From assembly GCF_000376805.1 (NCBI RefSeq), contig NZ_AQXT01000002.1, positions 3,162,001 through 3,226,000 of the forward strand: DNA of 64,000 nucleotides. The letters run 5' to 3'. Position numbers and translations under genes: made by a program. This DNA comes from Henriciella marina DSM 19595 (GTDB lineage Bacteria; Pseudomonadota; Alphaproteobacteria; Caulobacterales; Hyphomonadaceae). Positions 16,771 to 24,325 of this stretch are shown in pieces. The notes beneath the pieces were generated by a model that was given only the letters and a program-made list of their open reading frames with translations, searched no databases and had not been told where the DNA came from. Position 1 is the stretch's first letter, and each line of letters starts with the position of its first letter.

Positions 16771-18075
16771 ATGCGTGCTGCCAGCCCCATTATCCTCGCC
16801 TGCGCCGCCCTTGCCGCCTGCGGCACGACGGCGGACCAGCCGGTTTCCATCGGCTACGGCGCTTCGCCCGAGCTTCCCGAACCTTCGAACAATCTCATCC
16901 CCATTGTGAATGTTCAGAAAGCGACCGGCTGGCCGGATGGCGCCAGGCCGGTGGCCGCCGAGGGCTTGCAGGTCCAGGCCTTTGCAACAGGCCTCGATCA
17001 TCCGCGCGCGCTCCACGTCCTGCCCAATGGCGACGTGCTTGTGGCCGAAACCAATGCTCCGCCGCGTCCACAGCAGGGCCAGGGCATTCGCGGCTTCTTC
17101 ATGAAACAGGCAATGGAAAAGGCCGGCGCCGCCGTGCCCAGCGCCAACCGCATTTCGCTGCTGCGCGACACAGATGGCGACGGCATCGCCGAGACCCGCC
17201 ACGCCTTCCTCGAAGGGCTGAATTCCCCCTATGGCATGCAGCTTGTCGGCGACACGCTCTACGTCGCCAACACCGACGCCATCATCGCCTTCCCCTATGA
17301 GGCAGGTGCCACCAGCATCGACGCGCCCGGCACGACGCTCACCACGCTCCCTGCGGGTCCGGTCAATTATCACTGGACCAAGAACATCATCGCCTCGCCG
17401 GACGGGACAAAACTCTATGCCGCCGTCGGCTCCAACTCCAACATCGCCGAAAACGGCCTTGCTGCCGAAGAAGGCCGCGCCGCCATCTGGGAAGTCGACA
17501 TCGCCACCGGCGAGAAACGCCTCTACGCCACGGGCCTGCGCAACCCGGTCGGACTGGCCTTCAACGACGCCTCTGGCAAACTCTGGACCGCCGTCAATGA
17601 GCGCGATGAACTCGGTAATAATCTGGTGCCGGACTATGTGACCTCGGTAGACGAGGGCGCCTTCTATGGCTGGCCATGGAGCTATTACGGCCAGACCGTC
17701 GACACGCGGGTTCAGCCGGTCAACGCCGCAAAAGTCGCCGCCGCCACCGCGCCAGACTATGCCCTCGGCAGCCACACCGCCTCGCTCGGCATTGCCTTTG
17801 CCGATGGTGCGGCGCTCGGGCCAGATTTCGAAGATGGCCTTTTCGTCGGCCAGCACGGCTCGTGGAACCGCAAGCCCGCTGTCGGCTACAAAGTGGTCTT
17901 CGTGCCGTTTGCAGGTACTGACCCCGACGGCATGCCGGTGGATGTGCTCACCGGCTTTCTTGACGGCAACAAGGCCCGCGGCCGCCCCGTCGACACCGCC
18001 ATCGCGAATGATGGCGCCCTGCTGGTGACAGACGATGTCGGCAACGTGGTCTGGCGGGTGGCCGCCGCGCAGTAG
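16771..18075 (+). CDS. PQQ-dependent sugar dehydrogenase-like (sorbosone dehydrogenase) lipoprotein
   Basis: A 434-residue beta-propeller protein with a lipobox (ALAACG), so probably periplasmic and membrane-anchored. Family marks are LDHPRALHVLPNGDVLVAE at the first blade, DTDGDGIAE (a calcium-binding-like loop), GLNSPYGMQL, ATGLRNPVGLAF, NERDELGNNLVPDY and GAFYGWPWSYYG near the end. Soluble glucose/sorbosone dehydrogenases with this fold oxidise aldose sugars using PQQ; whether PQQ is bound here cannot be seen. An AAGGAGA site precedes ATG 16771. It reads divergently from the amidohydrolase across a gap of about 150 bases with no clear operator. Confidence 0.9.
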   Translation: MRAASPIILACAALAACGTTADQPVSIGYGASPELPEPSNNLIPIVNVQKATGWPDGARPVAAEGLQVQAFATGLDHPRALHVLPNGDVLVAETNAPPRPQQGQGIRGFFMKQAMEKAGAAVPSANRISLLRDTDGDGIAETRHAFLEGLNSPYGMQLVGDTLYVANTDAIIAFPYEAGATSIDAPGTTLTTLPAGPVNYHWTKNIIASPDGTKLYAAVGSNSNIAENGLAAEEGRAAIWEVDIATGEKRLYATGLRNPVGLAFNDASGKLWTAVNERDELGNNLVPDYVTSVDEGAFYGWPWSYYGQTVDTRVQPVNAAKVAAATAPDYALGSHTASLGIAFADGAALGPDFEDGLFVGQHGSWNRKPAVGYKVVFVPFAGTDPDGMPVDVLTGFLDGNKARGRPVDTAIANDGALLVTDDVGNVVWRVAAAQ

Positions 18076-18121
18076 CGGTTCCCGCTCCCTCGGCCCCGGC
18101 CGCCCTCAACACAACCCGTCC

Positions 18122-18147
18122 CTCATCCTGAGCCCGTCGAAGGATGA
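18122..18147. repeat. Short palindromic intergenic repeat, copy 2
   Basis: CTCATCCTGAGCCC then GTCGAAGGATGA, an inverted repeat with TCATCCT and AGGATGA arms. It matches copy 1 at 8210-8237 except for a 2-base spacer difference and small substitutions. Confidence 0.7.
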
Positions 18148-18177
18148 AGCAGCAAACGCTCGGCTTGTAAAAAATAA

Positions 18178-18226
18178 TTGACAAGTCAAAAATCTTTGAC
18201 TACCTATCGTGTTAGATATTTTTGAC
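18178..18226. promoter_or_regulatory. Clustered TTGAC half-sites, candidate operator of the XRE cassette
   Basis: TTGAC-AA-GTCAA (18178-18189), then GTCAAA-AATC-TTTGAC (18185-18200) sharing the middle arm, and a further TTTGAC at 18221-18226. These overlapping inverted repeats fill the AT-rich gap just before the membrane-protein/XRE genes, where an autoregulator would bind. No good -10 hexamer could be fixed. Confidence 0.5.
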
Positions 18227-18242
18227 ACGAAGGAATATTCCC

Positions 18243-18662
18243 ATGTCTTTCAGGGAAAAATTCAACTGGATCGTCGCCATTGTGACGGCGCTGACGCTCG
18301 CGGCGCTCGGCTACTGGTATCTGCGCCAGACGGGCAGCGGCGCTCTGGCTGAAAGCGCGCTGCCGGTTATCATCGCCTATGTTGCCTGGTTCATTCTGAT
18401 GACCATCGGGGCTGCCGCCATCGCCGCGCGCGACCCTAAGGATGCAGAGGCCCCGAGCGATGAACGCGACCGTATCATCAATATGAAGGCGGCCCTGCCG
18501 ACGATGCATCTCTATGGCTTTGCCCTGACCGGCCTCATCCTGCTTCTATTCGTTTTCGATATGAGCAAATGGGACGCGCTTTACGCAATCGTCGCCATCC
18601 AGCTGGTCGCCACCTTGCTCGAAGCGACGGCCAAGATCCGCTTTTACCAGATGGCTGTCTGA
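18243..18662 (+). CDS. Four-helix membrane protein, DUF2178-like, paralogue 1
   Basis: A 139-residue integral membrane protein with four hydrophobic segments (about 10-27, 40-60, 85-105, 112-132). The only strongly polar loop, after helix 2, carries DERDRIINMKA, which its neighbour repeats as DERDKLIAGRA. The start was placed at ATG 18243 with AAGGAA upstream, not at the TTG seven codons earlier. Small proteins of this type paired with a very short XRE regulator resemble DUF2178 membrane proteins linked to YozG-like regulators. No biochemical role is known. It is the first gene of a three-gene cassette. Confidence 0.75.
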   Translation: MSFREKFNWIVAIVTALTLAALGYWYLRQTGSGALAESALPVIIAYVAWFILMTIGAAAIAARDPKDAEAPSDERDRIINMKAALPTMHLYGFALTGLILLLFVFDMSKWDALYAIVAIQLVATLLEATAKIRFYQMAV

Positions 18663-18692
18663 GCCGCCAAACGTCCAGGAGGACCACTTCAA

Positions 18693-19115
18693 ATGTCTTT
18701 TCACGAAAAAACCGCCTGGGTCATGGGACTCATCATGGTCGTCGGCATGATCTTCTACTTCAACACTGTCGCGGCCATGTCTGCCGGGCTCGAACAGCTT
18801 GCGCCGCCTGTCCTGCCGCTGGTCATCATTTACGTGATCATCATCGTCGTGCTCTCGATCGTCGGCCACATCCTGATTGCGGTCAGCAAGCCATCGGAGG
18901 CCGACGATACGATGGACGAGCGCGACAAGCTCATTGCGGGGCGCGCGGGCAATATCGCCGGCGTCGTCCTCGGTGTCGGCCTGATCAGCGCGCTTGGCAT
19001 CTACCTCTTCACCTATGACGGTAATCTTCTGTTCCACGCCGCCTTTGGCGCCCTGATGATGTCGCAACTCGCCGAATACGCTGCCCGCATCGTCTATTAC
19101 CGCAGCAGCGTATAA
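18693..19115 (+). CDS. Four-helix membrane protein, DUF2178-like, paralogue 2
   Basis: A 140-residue paralogue of the preceding gene. Both begin MSF-EK, have four membrane segments, place an acidic DERD motif (here MDERDKLIAGRAG) after helix 2, and end with a helix followed by a basic RI-YY / KIRFY tail. The repeat of topology and motif points to a tandem duplication followed by divergence, so the products may form a heteromer. An AGGAGG site precedes ATG. The XRE regulator starts 4 bases after its stop. Confidence 0.75.
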   Translation: MSFHEKTAWVMGLIMVVGMIFYFNTVAAMSAGLEQLAPPVLPLVIIYVIIIVVLSIVGHILIAVSKPSEADDTMDERDKLIAGRAGNIAGVVLGVGLISALGIYLFTYDGNLLFHAAFGALMMSQLAEYAARIVYYRSSV

Positions 19116-19119
19116 AGAG

Positions 19120-19338
19120 ATGGCCAAACGTCCCCCCATCACAAACCGCGTGCGGGAGCTGCGCGAAGCGCATGGCGCCATGTCGCAGGCCACCCTCGGG
19201 AAGGAGATCGGCGTCACCCGCCAGACGATCATCGCGATAGAGCAGGGGCGATATTCGCCTTCGCTCGAAAGCGCGTTCCGCATCTCTCGCGTCTTCGGGG
19301 TCGGGCTGGAGGATGTCTTCGGCTGGGCGGGCGACTGA
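19120..19338 (+). CDS. Small XRE-family (Cro/C1-type) transcriptional regulator
   Basis: A 72-residue helix-turn-helix protein consisting of little but the DNA-binding domain. It shows RVRELREAHGAMSQATLGKEIG and the recognition helix VTRQTIIAIEQGRYSP, then SLESAFRISRVFGVGLEDVFGW, the ending typical of YozG-like regulators. It follows the second membrane protein by 4 bases and is probably co-translated with it. It is the natural candidate to bind the TTGAC repeats at the front of the cassette, and the membrane partners may control its activity. Confidence 0.9.
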   Translation: MAKRPPITNRVRELREAHGAMSQATLGKEIGVTRQTIIAIEQGRYSPSLESAFRISRVFGVGLEDVFGWAGD

Positions 19339-19418
19339 CCGGCCAAGGGAGCCTTGCCGGGGCCACGGCGTTGATCGGGCAGCAACCCCACGGTTTTCCC
19401 GGATCAGAAGGATCTTCC

Positions 19419-20380
19419 ATGCCCAGCTCTATGCTTCGTCTCTCCACCGCCGCTCTTGCCATCCTCGCAGCCCCTGCCGCTTTCGCGAGTGTTAGTCCGG
19501 ACGACATCAATTCGGCGACCTATGAGGGCGATGCCCTGCCGGACGGCCAGAGCGCGATCACGATCAAGATTCAGGTCCTGCTGGACAGGGCCGGTGCGTC
19601 TCCGGGCGTGATCGACGGCTACACAGGTGAGAATGTCGACAATGCCATTCGCGACTTTGAGGAGATGCACGGTCTCGATGTGGACGGCGTCATGGATGAG
19701 AACGTCTGGAGCGCGCTCGGCGATGCCAGCAACCTCACCACCACCTACACGATCACGGAAGAAGACCTGTCGGGTCTCATGCCCGACCTCACGCACGATT
19801 ACGAAGATTTTGCCGCGCGCGAGCGTCTTGGTTTCCGCACCATCGAAGAGCTTGTCGCCGAAAACTGGCATTTGGACCGCGACCTTCTCATCATGATGAA
19901 CCCGGACGCCGACTGGTCTGCCGGATCAAGCGTCACCGTGCTCGACCCCGGCACCGCGCTTGAGGGCGAGGTCGCAAGGATCACCGCTGACAAATCGCGC
20001 GCGCAGGTGCTCGCCTACGACAAGGATGACAAGCTGATCGCGGGCTATCCCGCAACAATCGGCTCAGCGACACGCCGAGCCCTGAAGGCACCTACGCCAT
20101 CACCGCCGTCGCGATTGACCCGACCTATTCCTACAATCCGGAAAAGAACTTCCAGCAGGGCGACAATACAGAGGCGATGACCCTGCCGCCGGGCCCCAAT
20201 GGACCTGTCGGCACCGTCTGGATCGACCTCGAGAAAGAGACCTTCGGCCTGCACGGAACCGAAGACCCCCACCTTGTCGGCAAGGAACAGTCACATGGCT
20301 GCATTCGTCTCACCAATTGGGACGCGACCGAACTTGCCGGCATGGTCAGCCGGGGCGTGGAAGTGAGCTTTGTCGACTAA
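19419..20380 (+). pseudogene. L,D-transpeptidase (YkuD family) with peptidoglycan-binding domain, frameshifted
   Basis: Two reading frames together make one exported L,D-transpeptidase. Frame A starts at ATG 19419 (AGAAGGA upstream), with signal peptide, a peptidoglycan-binding_1 domain (IKIQVLLDRAGASPGVIDG, FEEMHGLDVDGVMD) and the start of the catalytic domain up to YPATIGSA near 20068. Frame B resumes about base 20069 with DTPSPEGTYAITAVAIDP and runs to TAA 20380 through the catalytic SHGCIRLTN motif. A single-base deletion around 20060-20070 explains the switch; restoring one base gives the usual IGS-DTPSPEGTY junction. Frame A alone would end at 20180 without the active-site cysteine. This is either a true inactivating mutation or a sequencing error. 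Confidence 0.85.
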
Positions 20381-20559
20381 CTGGTCAGCATCGGCGCAAT
20401 GACAAGCCCGCCCGCAAGCCAGAGATAGGCAATCACCGCCAGCACGAAGAGCAGCTTCTCTGGGACGCCTTCGCCGACCGGGTTTCCAAAGCCTGCCGTC
20501 ACACCTTTCCACCAGAGGAAAGCCGGCAGGACGACAAGGTCTGAAAAGATGAAAGCCAT
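20377..20559 (-). CDS. Small two-helix membrane protein, hypothetical
   Basis: A 60-residue product with two hydrophobic segments (about 2-17 and 34-57) separated by a short polar turn GNPVGEGVPEK. The amino acid make-up (membrane-like, few rare residues) is better than expected for a random frame. It overlaps the stop of the L,D-transpeptidase by 3 bases in convergent orientation. No clear ribosome-binding site precedes the ATG, and I recognise no family, so the call is tentative. Confidence 0.45.
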   Translation of the reverse strand: MAFIFSDLVVLPAFLWWKGVTAGFGNPVGEGVPEKLLFVLAVIAYLWLAGGLVIAPMLTS

Positions 20560-20711
20560 GATGCCCGCAAGTCGACAGGAACGTTTCCACGGAGACGAAA
20601 TCCTCTCTCGCTGCTTGCTGCGACCAATACGGGCGTCCCGTCACGGGGTCCGGGCCTGCTTGGCACTCTCCCGTCGCCAGCTGCCCGGAAACCTGCTATG
20701 AATTCTCCATC

Positions 20712-21251
20712 ATGCAACAGAGTGTCAGGCAGATGGTAGACCGGGTCTATGTCGCCCGGCGGGGCGCAAGTCCCGATGACGCCCATGAGCTTGCCCATGA
20801 AGCGCTTGAGCTGGCCCGCGGCCGCGATGAGCCAGAGCTTCTCGTGCGCGCCCTGATGGCCAAGGGTCAGTGTTGCCGCGACGCGCATGAGTTCGAACAG
20901 GCCGAGCGTCTTTATGTCGAAGCGGCCAATCTCTGCCGGCGCGAAGACGACGTGCCCGCGCTCGTCACTGCACATGTCATCCGTCATCTCGGTGATGTCA
21001 CCGCAGAGCTAGGACGCTTCGGGCTTGCCAAGACACATTATGAAGACGCGCTGGAAATCTATCGCCAGATCGAGGGCATCGAGCCGGACATGCTGGCCAA
21101 TGGGGTACGCGCGCTGGCCCGCATCCATGACCGGCTCGACGATCCTGCGAACGCCGCCGATTACTGGCGAGAAGCGCGCGGCCTCTATTCAGCCGCCGGT
21201 CTCTCCGCCCGGGCCGAGGAATGCGAGCGCCGCCTCAATGGCGCGGGGTAG
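20712..21251 (+). CDS. Tetratricopeptide-repeat protein
   Basis: A 179-residue all-helical protein with about three to four TPR-like units. Repeat signatures with small residues at the packing positions are seen at ARGRDEPELLVRALMAKGQ, HEFEQAERLYVEAANLCRR, GRFGLAKTHYEDALEIYRQ and DDPANAADYWREARGLYSA. No signal peptide or catalytic motif is seen, so it probably works as a cytoplasmic protein-binding scaffold. It is convergent with the ArsR gene, with only 5 bases between the two stops. Confidence 0.8.
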   Translation: MQQSVRQMVDRVYVARRGASPDDAHELAHEALELARGRDEPELLVRALMAKGQCCRDAHEFEQAERLYVEAANLCRREDDVPALVTAHVIRHLGDVTAELGRFGLAKTHYEDALEIYRQIEGIEPDMLANGVRALARIHDRLDDPANAADYWREARGLYSAAGLSARAEECERRLNGAG

Positions 21252-21256
21252 GGCGG

Positions 21257-21598
21257 TTAGTTGGCCTGCGTTTTCCGCGATTTCTTGCCACGTTCGATTT
21301 CAGTTTCAAGCGCCATGAGTTTCGGCTCCCAGAAGGCACGGAACGTATCCAGCCATTGGTCGACCTCCTGCATCGGGGCGGTATCGAGCGAGTAGAGCCG
21401 TTTAGACCCGTTCGCTCTGACAGTGACAAAGCCGCTTTCACGCAGAACTTTCAGATGCTGGGAGACAGCGGCCTGAGAAATTGCGAATTCTCCTTGGACG
21501 ACAGCGCTGACTTCGCCCGCGGCTCGCTCTCCTTCCGTTAGACATTCGAGGATGCGGCGCCGGACGGGGTCGCCAAGAACGTCGAACGCGTGCATCAC
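21257..21598 (-). CDS. ArsR/SmtB-family transcriptional regulator
   Basis: A 113-residue winged-helix repressor. The family pattern is seen as FDVLGDPVRRRILECLTEGE, the recognition helix ISQAAVSQHLKVLRESGFV and the wing TVRANGSKRLYSL. The cysteines that bind metal in ArsR or SmtB are absent, so it belongs to the non-metal branch usually paired with SRPBCC/AHSA1 proteins. It overlaps the upstream SRPBCC gene by 4 bp and so sits second in that operon. It probably represses its own operon through the palindrome at 22238-22271. Confidence 0.93.
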   Translation of the reverse strand: MMHAFDVLGDPVRRRILECLTEGERAAGEVSAVVQGEFAISQAAVSQHLKVLRESGFVTVRANGSKRLYSLDTAPMQEVDQWLDTFRAFWEPKLMALETEIERGKKSRKTQAN

Positions 21599-22224
21599 GC
21601 GTCCGGCAGGCTGTCGCCGAGATAGAAGGCAGTCGTGCGAACCGCGCGTTTTTGCGCGATCTCTTTATCCTCCCCGCTGGCGGCGTCCGCCTTGCCCCAC
21701 GCTTGGCCGCACTGGCGGATCAGCCATTTTCCGTCTTCGGACTGGCCGAAGGCCTCCTCGTCAAACATGGCCTCCGGATTGGCGAGGTGGAATTGCATCC
21801 CGATCAGGGCAAGGTCCCAGCCAGCGCCGGCCGCGCCCGGGCCATAGGTTTCCCAGTGTTCTTCGACAGGGGCGGTGTGAATCAGGGTCAGCCGGGCCTC
21901 TTCGGCCTCGGGCGCAAGATGCACATCGAGCCAGCTTATCGCTTCACCGAATTCCCAGGTCAGCGACAGACGCGCCGGGCGCTCGCAAATAAGGATCTTG
22001 CCGCCAGCATTACCGATAAGCTGGTAGTGGCCGCCGACCCTGAGATCACCTTCGACCGGAAGGAAGGCCCGCGGGAGGCGTGCGGGATTGGTGATAGCGT
22101 CCCAGAGATCCTCGACATCTGTCTTAAAAGTTCGCGACAGTTTTACCGCTCGGGCAGGCGCGCCGCCGCGCTCGGTCGTCTCTACGGACCGCTCCACCGC
22201 GCCAAAGGCTTTCCCGAAATCCAT
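21595..22224 (-). CDS. SRPBCC (AHSA1-like) domain protein
   Basis: A 209-residue protein of the START/Bet v1-like fold. The AHSA1 pattern is clear in the second quarter: LSRTFKTDVEDLWDAITNP, RLPRAFLPVEGDLRVGGHY, ILICERPARLSLTWEF, then LTLIHTAPVEEHWETYGPG. Such proteins bind small hydrophobic ligands or act as partners of ArsR regulators, but the ligand is unknown. ATG 22224 was chosen because GAGG lies 6 bases before it; a TTG two codons upstream also opens the frame. It is the first gene of the operon with arsR. Confidence 0.87.
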   Translation of the reverse strand: MDFGKAFGAVERSVETTERGGAPARAVKLSRTFKTDVEDLWDAITNPARLPRAFLPVEGDLRVGGHYQLIGNAGGKILICERPARLSLTWEFGEAISWLDVHLAPEAEEARLTLIHTAPVEEHWETYGPGAAGAGWDLALIGMQFHLANPEAMFDEEAFGQSEDGKWLIRQCGQAWGKADAASGEDKEIAQKRAVRTTAFYLGDSLPDA

Positions 22225-22237
22225 GATCAACCTCGCA

Positions 22238-22271
22238 TTTAAGTGCGATCTTATATAAGCAGTACCTTAAA
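22238..22271. promoter_or_regulatory. Nested perfect palindrome before the SRPBCC-ArsR operon, probable ArsR operator
   Basis: TTTAAG, 6 bases, CTTATATAAG, 6 bases, CTTAAA. Both the inner 10-bp palindrome (22250-22259) and the outer 6-bp arms (22238-22243, 22266-22271) share one centre of symmetry. It lies 14 bases upstream of the operon start, overlapping where the promoter must be. Confidence 0.7.
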
Positions 22272-22307
22272 TATAGGTCAAATGACGGATCCGTGGGCGA
22301 CCGGCTT

Positions 22308-23186
22308 TCAGAACGGCACGTTCGGGTCGTCCTCGCCGGTGCCGCCAAGCGCGAGGCCCGCAAAGTCGAAGACGCGCGGGTCGTGCAGATGGCTCGGCCG
22401 TACCGTCGCCAGCGCATGCGCCATGACCTGCCGTACGCCCGGCTTCTTGCGCTCCCACTCATCCAGCATCGCCTTCATAGCCTGACGCTGCAGTCCATCC
22501 TGCGACCCGCAGAGGTTGCAGGGGATGATCGGGAATTCCATCGCTTCTGCGAACTTTGCGAGGTCATCCTCGGCGCAGGTGATCAGCGGGCGCAGCACAA
22601 AGAGGTCGCCTGCATCATTGAGCAGCTTTGGCGGCATCGCCGCCATCCGGCCGCCATGGATGAGGTTCATCATGAAGGTCTCAAGCGCATCGTCGCGGTG
22701 ATGGCCGAGCACGATGGCTTCGCAGCCTTCCTCGCGCGCAATGCGGTAGAGAATGCCCCGGCGCAGGCGCGAACACATCGAACAGAAAGTCCGGTTCTCC
22801 GGCACTTTTTCTGTGACGATGGAATAGGTGTCTTCGGTCTCGATCCGGTATTTGACGCCCACCTTGTCCAGCCATTCGGGCAGGACGTGTTTCGGAAAGC
22901 CCGGCTGGCCCTGATCGAGGTTGCAGGCAATCAGCTCCACCGGAAGCGCGCCTTGCCATTTCAGGTCGATCAGCGCGGCCAATAGGCCATAGCTGTCCTT
23001 GCCGCCCGACAGGCAGACCAGCCATTTCGGCGGCGGTCCGGTACGCGCCCGGTCAACCATGCCATACTGGTCCACCGCCTGCAGCGCATTGCGGACAATC
23101 CGCTTGCGCAATTTCTTGAAGGAAACGCTTTTTGGCACGTCGGCAAAAAGCGGCGGGACAAGCCCTGTCATCTGATCGTCAGCCAT
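22308..23186 (-). CDS. ttcA: tRNA 2-thiocytidine(32) biosynthesis protein TtcA
   Basis: ATP-dependent thiolase that makes s2C32 in certain tRNAs using an iron-sulfur cluster; 292 residues from ATG 23186. The PP-loop is LSGGKDS (60-65). The cluster cysteines are the CSMC pair (135, 138) and the CNLC pair (223, 226), and the helical block [22 protein letters not shown] is typical. A TTG six codons upstream extends the frame, but no ribosome-binding site supports it. The gene stands alone between the ArsR operon and a repeat-bearing gap. Confidence 0.95.
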   Translation of the reverse strand: MADDQMTGLVPPLFADVPKSVSFKKLRKRIVRNALQAVDQYGMVDRARTGPPPKWLVCLSGGKDSYGLLAALIDLKWQGALPVELIACNLDQGQPGFPKHVLPEWLDKVGVKYRIETEDTYSIVTEKVPENRTFCSMCSRLRRGILYRIAREEGCEAIVLGHHRDDALETFMMNLIHGGRMAAMPPKLLNDAGDLFVLRPLITCAEDDLAKFAEAMEFPIIPCNLCGSQDGLQRQAMKAMLDEWERKKPGVRQVMAHALATVRPSHLHDPRVFDFAGLALGGTGEDDPNVPF

Positions 23187-23318
23187 GAAGTGCGTATCGC
23201 ACAATTGGTAAGGTGCGAGAAAGCGTCCAACTCACGCGATGGCATCATGTTTGTTGAAATTTATTGTTATTCGACCCCAGTGAACGGGTAGGAAATCCAG
23301 ACGCTGATGGTCTCTCTT

Positions 23319-23355
23319 CTTCCCGCATGAGGGGGAAGTGGCCCGCGCGAGCGGG
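23319..23355. repeat. Double-hairpin intergenic repeat
   Basis: Two adjacent inverted repeats: CTTCCC/GGGAAG (23319-23324 and 23333-23338) and CCCGC/GCGGG (23342-23346 and 23351-23355), followed by TCGAAGGGGGG. The layout resembles a repetitive intergenic element common in alphaproteobacteria (from memory). Confidence 0.5.
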
Positions 23356-23368
23356 TCGAAGGGGGGCT

Positions 23369-24325
23369 CTAATTCAGTCCTTCAAAATACGTATCCATCA
23401 CCTCGTCGAAATCTTCCGACAGCACGATCGTGTTATGCCCGGCTGAAAAGCTCTCGATCTCGACATCGCGCGAGGCAGCGTCCAGACCCTGAAAGATCTG
23501 CTGACTGAGTTCGAGCGGCAGGACACGATCGCGCGTCCCTGCCAGGATGAGAATCGGTTTCTCAAAGTCTTCAAGTGCGTTGACGATATCGTACCTGGCG
23601 AGGTTGTCATCGACGCGCCAGTTGACGAAAAAGAGATACCACGGCCGCCACGCATCGGCGATCTCGGCAATATTTCTGGCGCTTGCCTCGATAATGATCC
23701 CGGCCGCCCCCGGAAATCTTGCCGCCATATCAGCGCAGACAAACCCGCCAAGGGAGTGGCCCCAGAACACGACGCCCCGCGCCACGCCCGCCCTCTCTTC
23801 GGCAAGGCTGCGAACCGTATCCGCTGCAGCTTCAAAATTGGCGAGGTTCGCCTCGCCCCCTGTGTCGCCCGAGCCCGGATAGTCGAACAGAAGGACATCG
23901 CCATGTTCAATCGCGGCGAGGCTATAGGCGACACCCGCCGAATATCGTGAAAAGGCATTGCCGCCACACATCACGACCAGCGGGCGCGGCGCCTCGCTAT
24001 CTCTCGCCTCTCGGCTTATCAGCGTCCAGGCAAGCCGGTCCCCCGTTCCATTGTAGGGTGCAAACCCGTGAACGACGCTGGCGGGCACATGGTCGGCGCG
24101 GCTGACAGGGACCTCACGCGGGGCCCCCAGAATGTCGAAGGAGAGGGTATAGTCTGTCGGCGCGGCGTATATCTCCTCGCCATCAATGTAGAGATCGTCT
24201 TCGGTTGCAGCCACGAAGTCTGGCTCATTTGGTACGAAGACATCATCTGCCGTCAGGGTCCGTGATGGGCACGCCGCCAGCATGAACATGGCGACCGGCA
24301 AGGCGATGAGACGGACCGCACGCAT
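23369..24325 (-). CDS. Alpha/beta-hydrolase lipoprotein
   Basis: A 318-residue predicted lipoprotein with lipobox LAAC close to the N-terminus and an alpha/beta-hydrolase domain. The nucleophile elbow is WGHSLGGF, the acid is the Asp in AGTRDRVLP, and the catalytic histidine lies in SAGHNTIV, all in the right order and spacing. The block LLFDYPGSGDTGG before the nucleophile matches the BEM46/YfhR-like hydrolases. Its substrate is unknown. ATG 24325 follows a TTG two codons upstream. A gap of nearly 400 bases lies before it. Confidence 0.88.
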   Translation of the reverse strand: MRAVRLIALPVAMFMLAACPSRTLTADDVFVPNEPDFVAATEDDLYIDGEEIYAAPTDYTLSFDILGAPREVPVSRADHVPASVVHGFAPYNGTGDRLAWTLISREARDSEAPRPLVVMCGGNAFSRYSAGVAYSLAAIEHGDVLLFDYPGSGDTGGEANLANFEAAADTVRSLAEERAGVARGVVFWGHSLGGFVCADMAARFPGAAGIIIEASARNIAEIADAWRPWYLFFVNWRVDDNLARYDIVNALEDFEKPILILAGTRDRVLPLELSQQIFQGLDAASRDVEIESFSAGHNTIVLSEDFDEVMDTYFEGLN

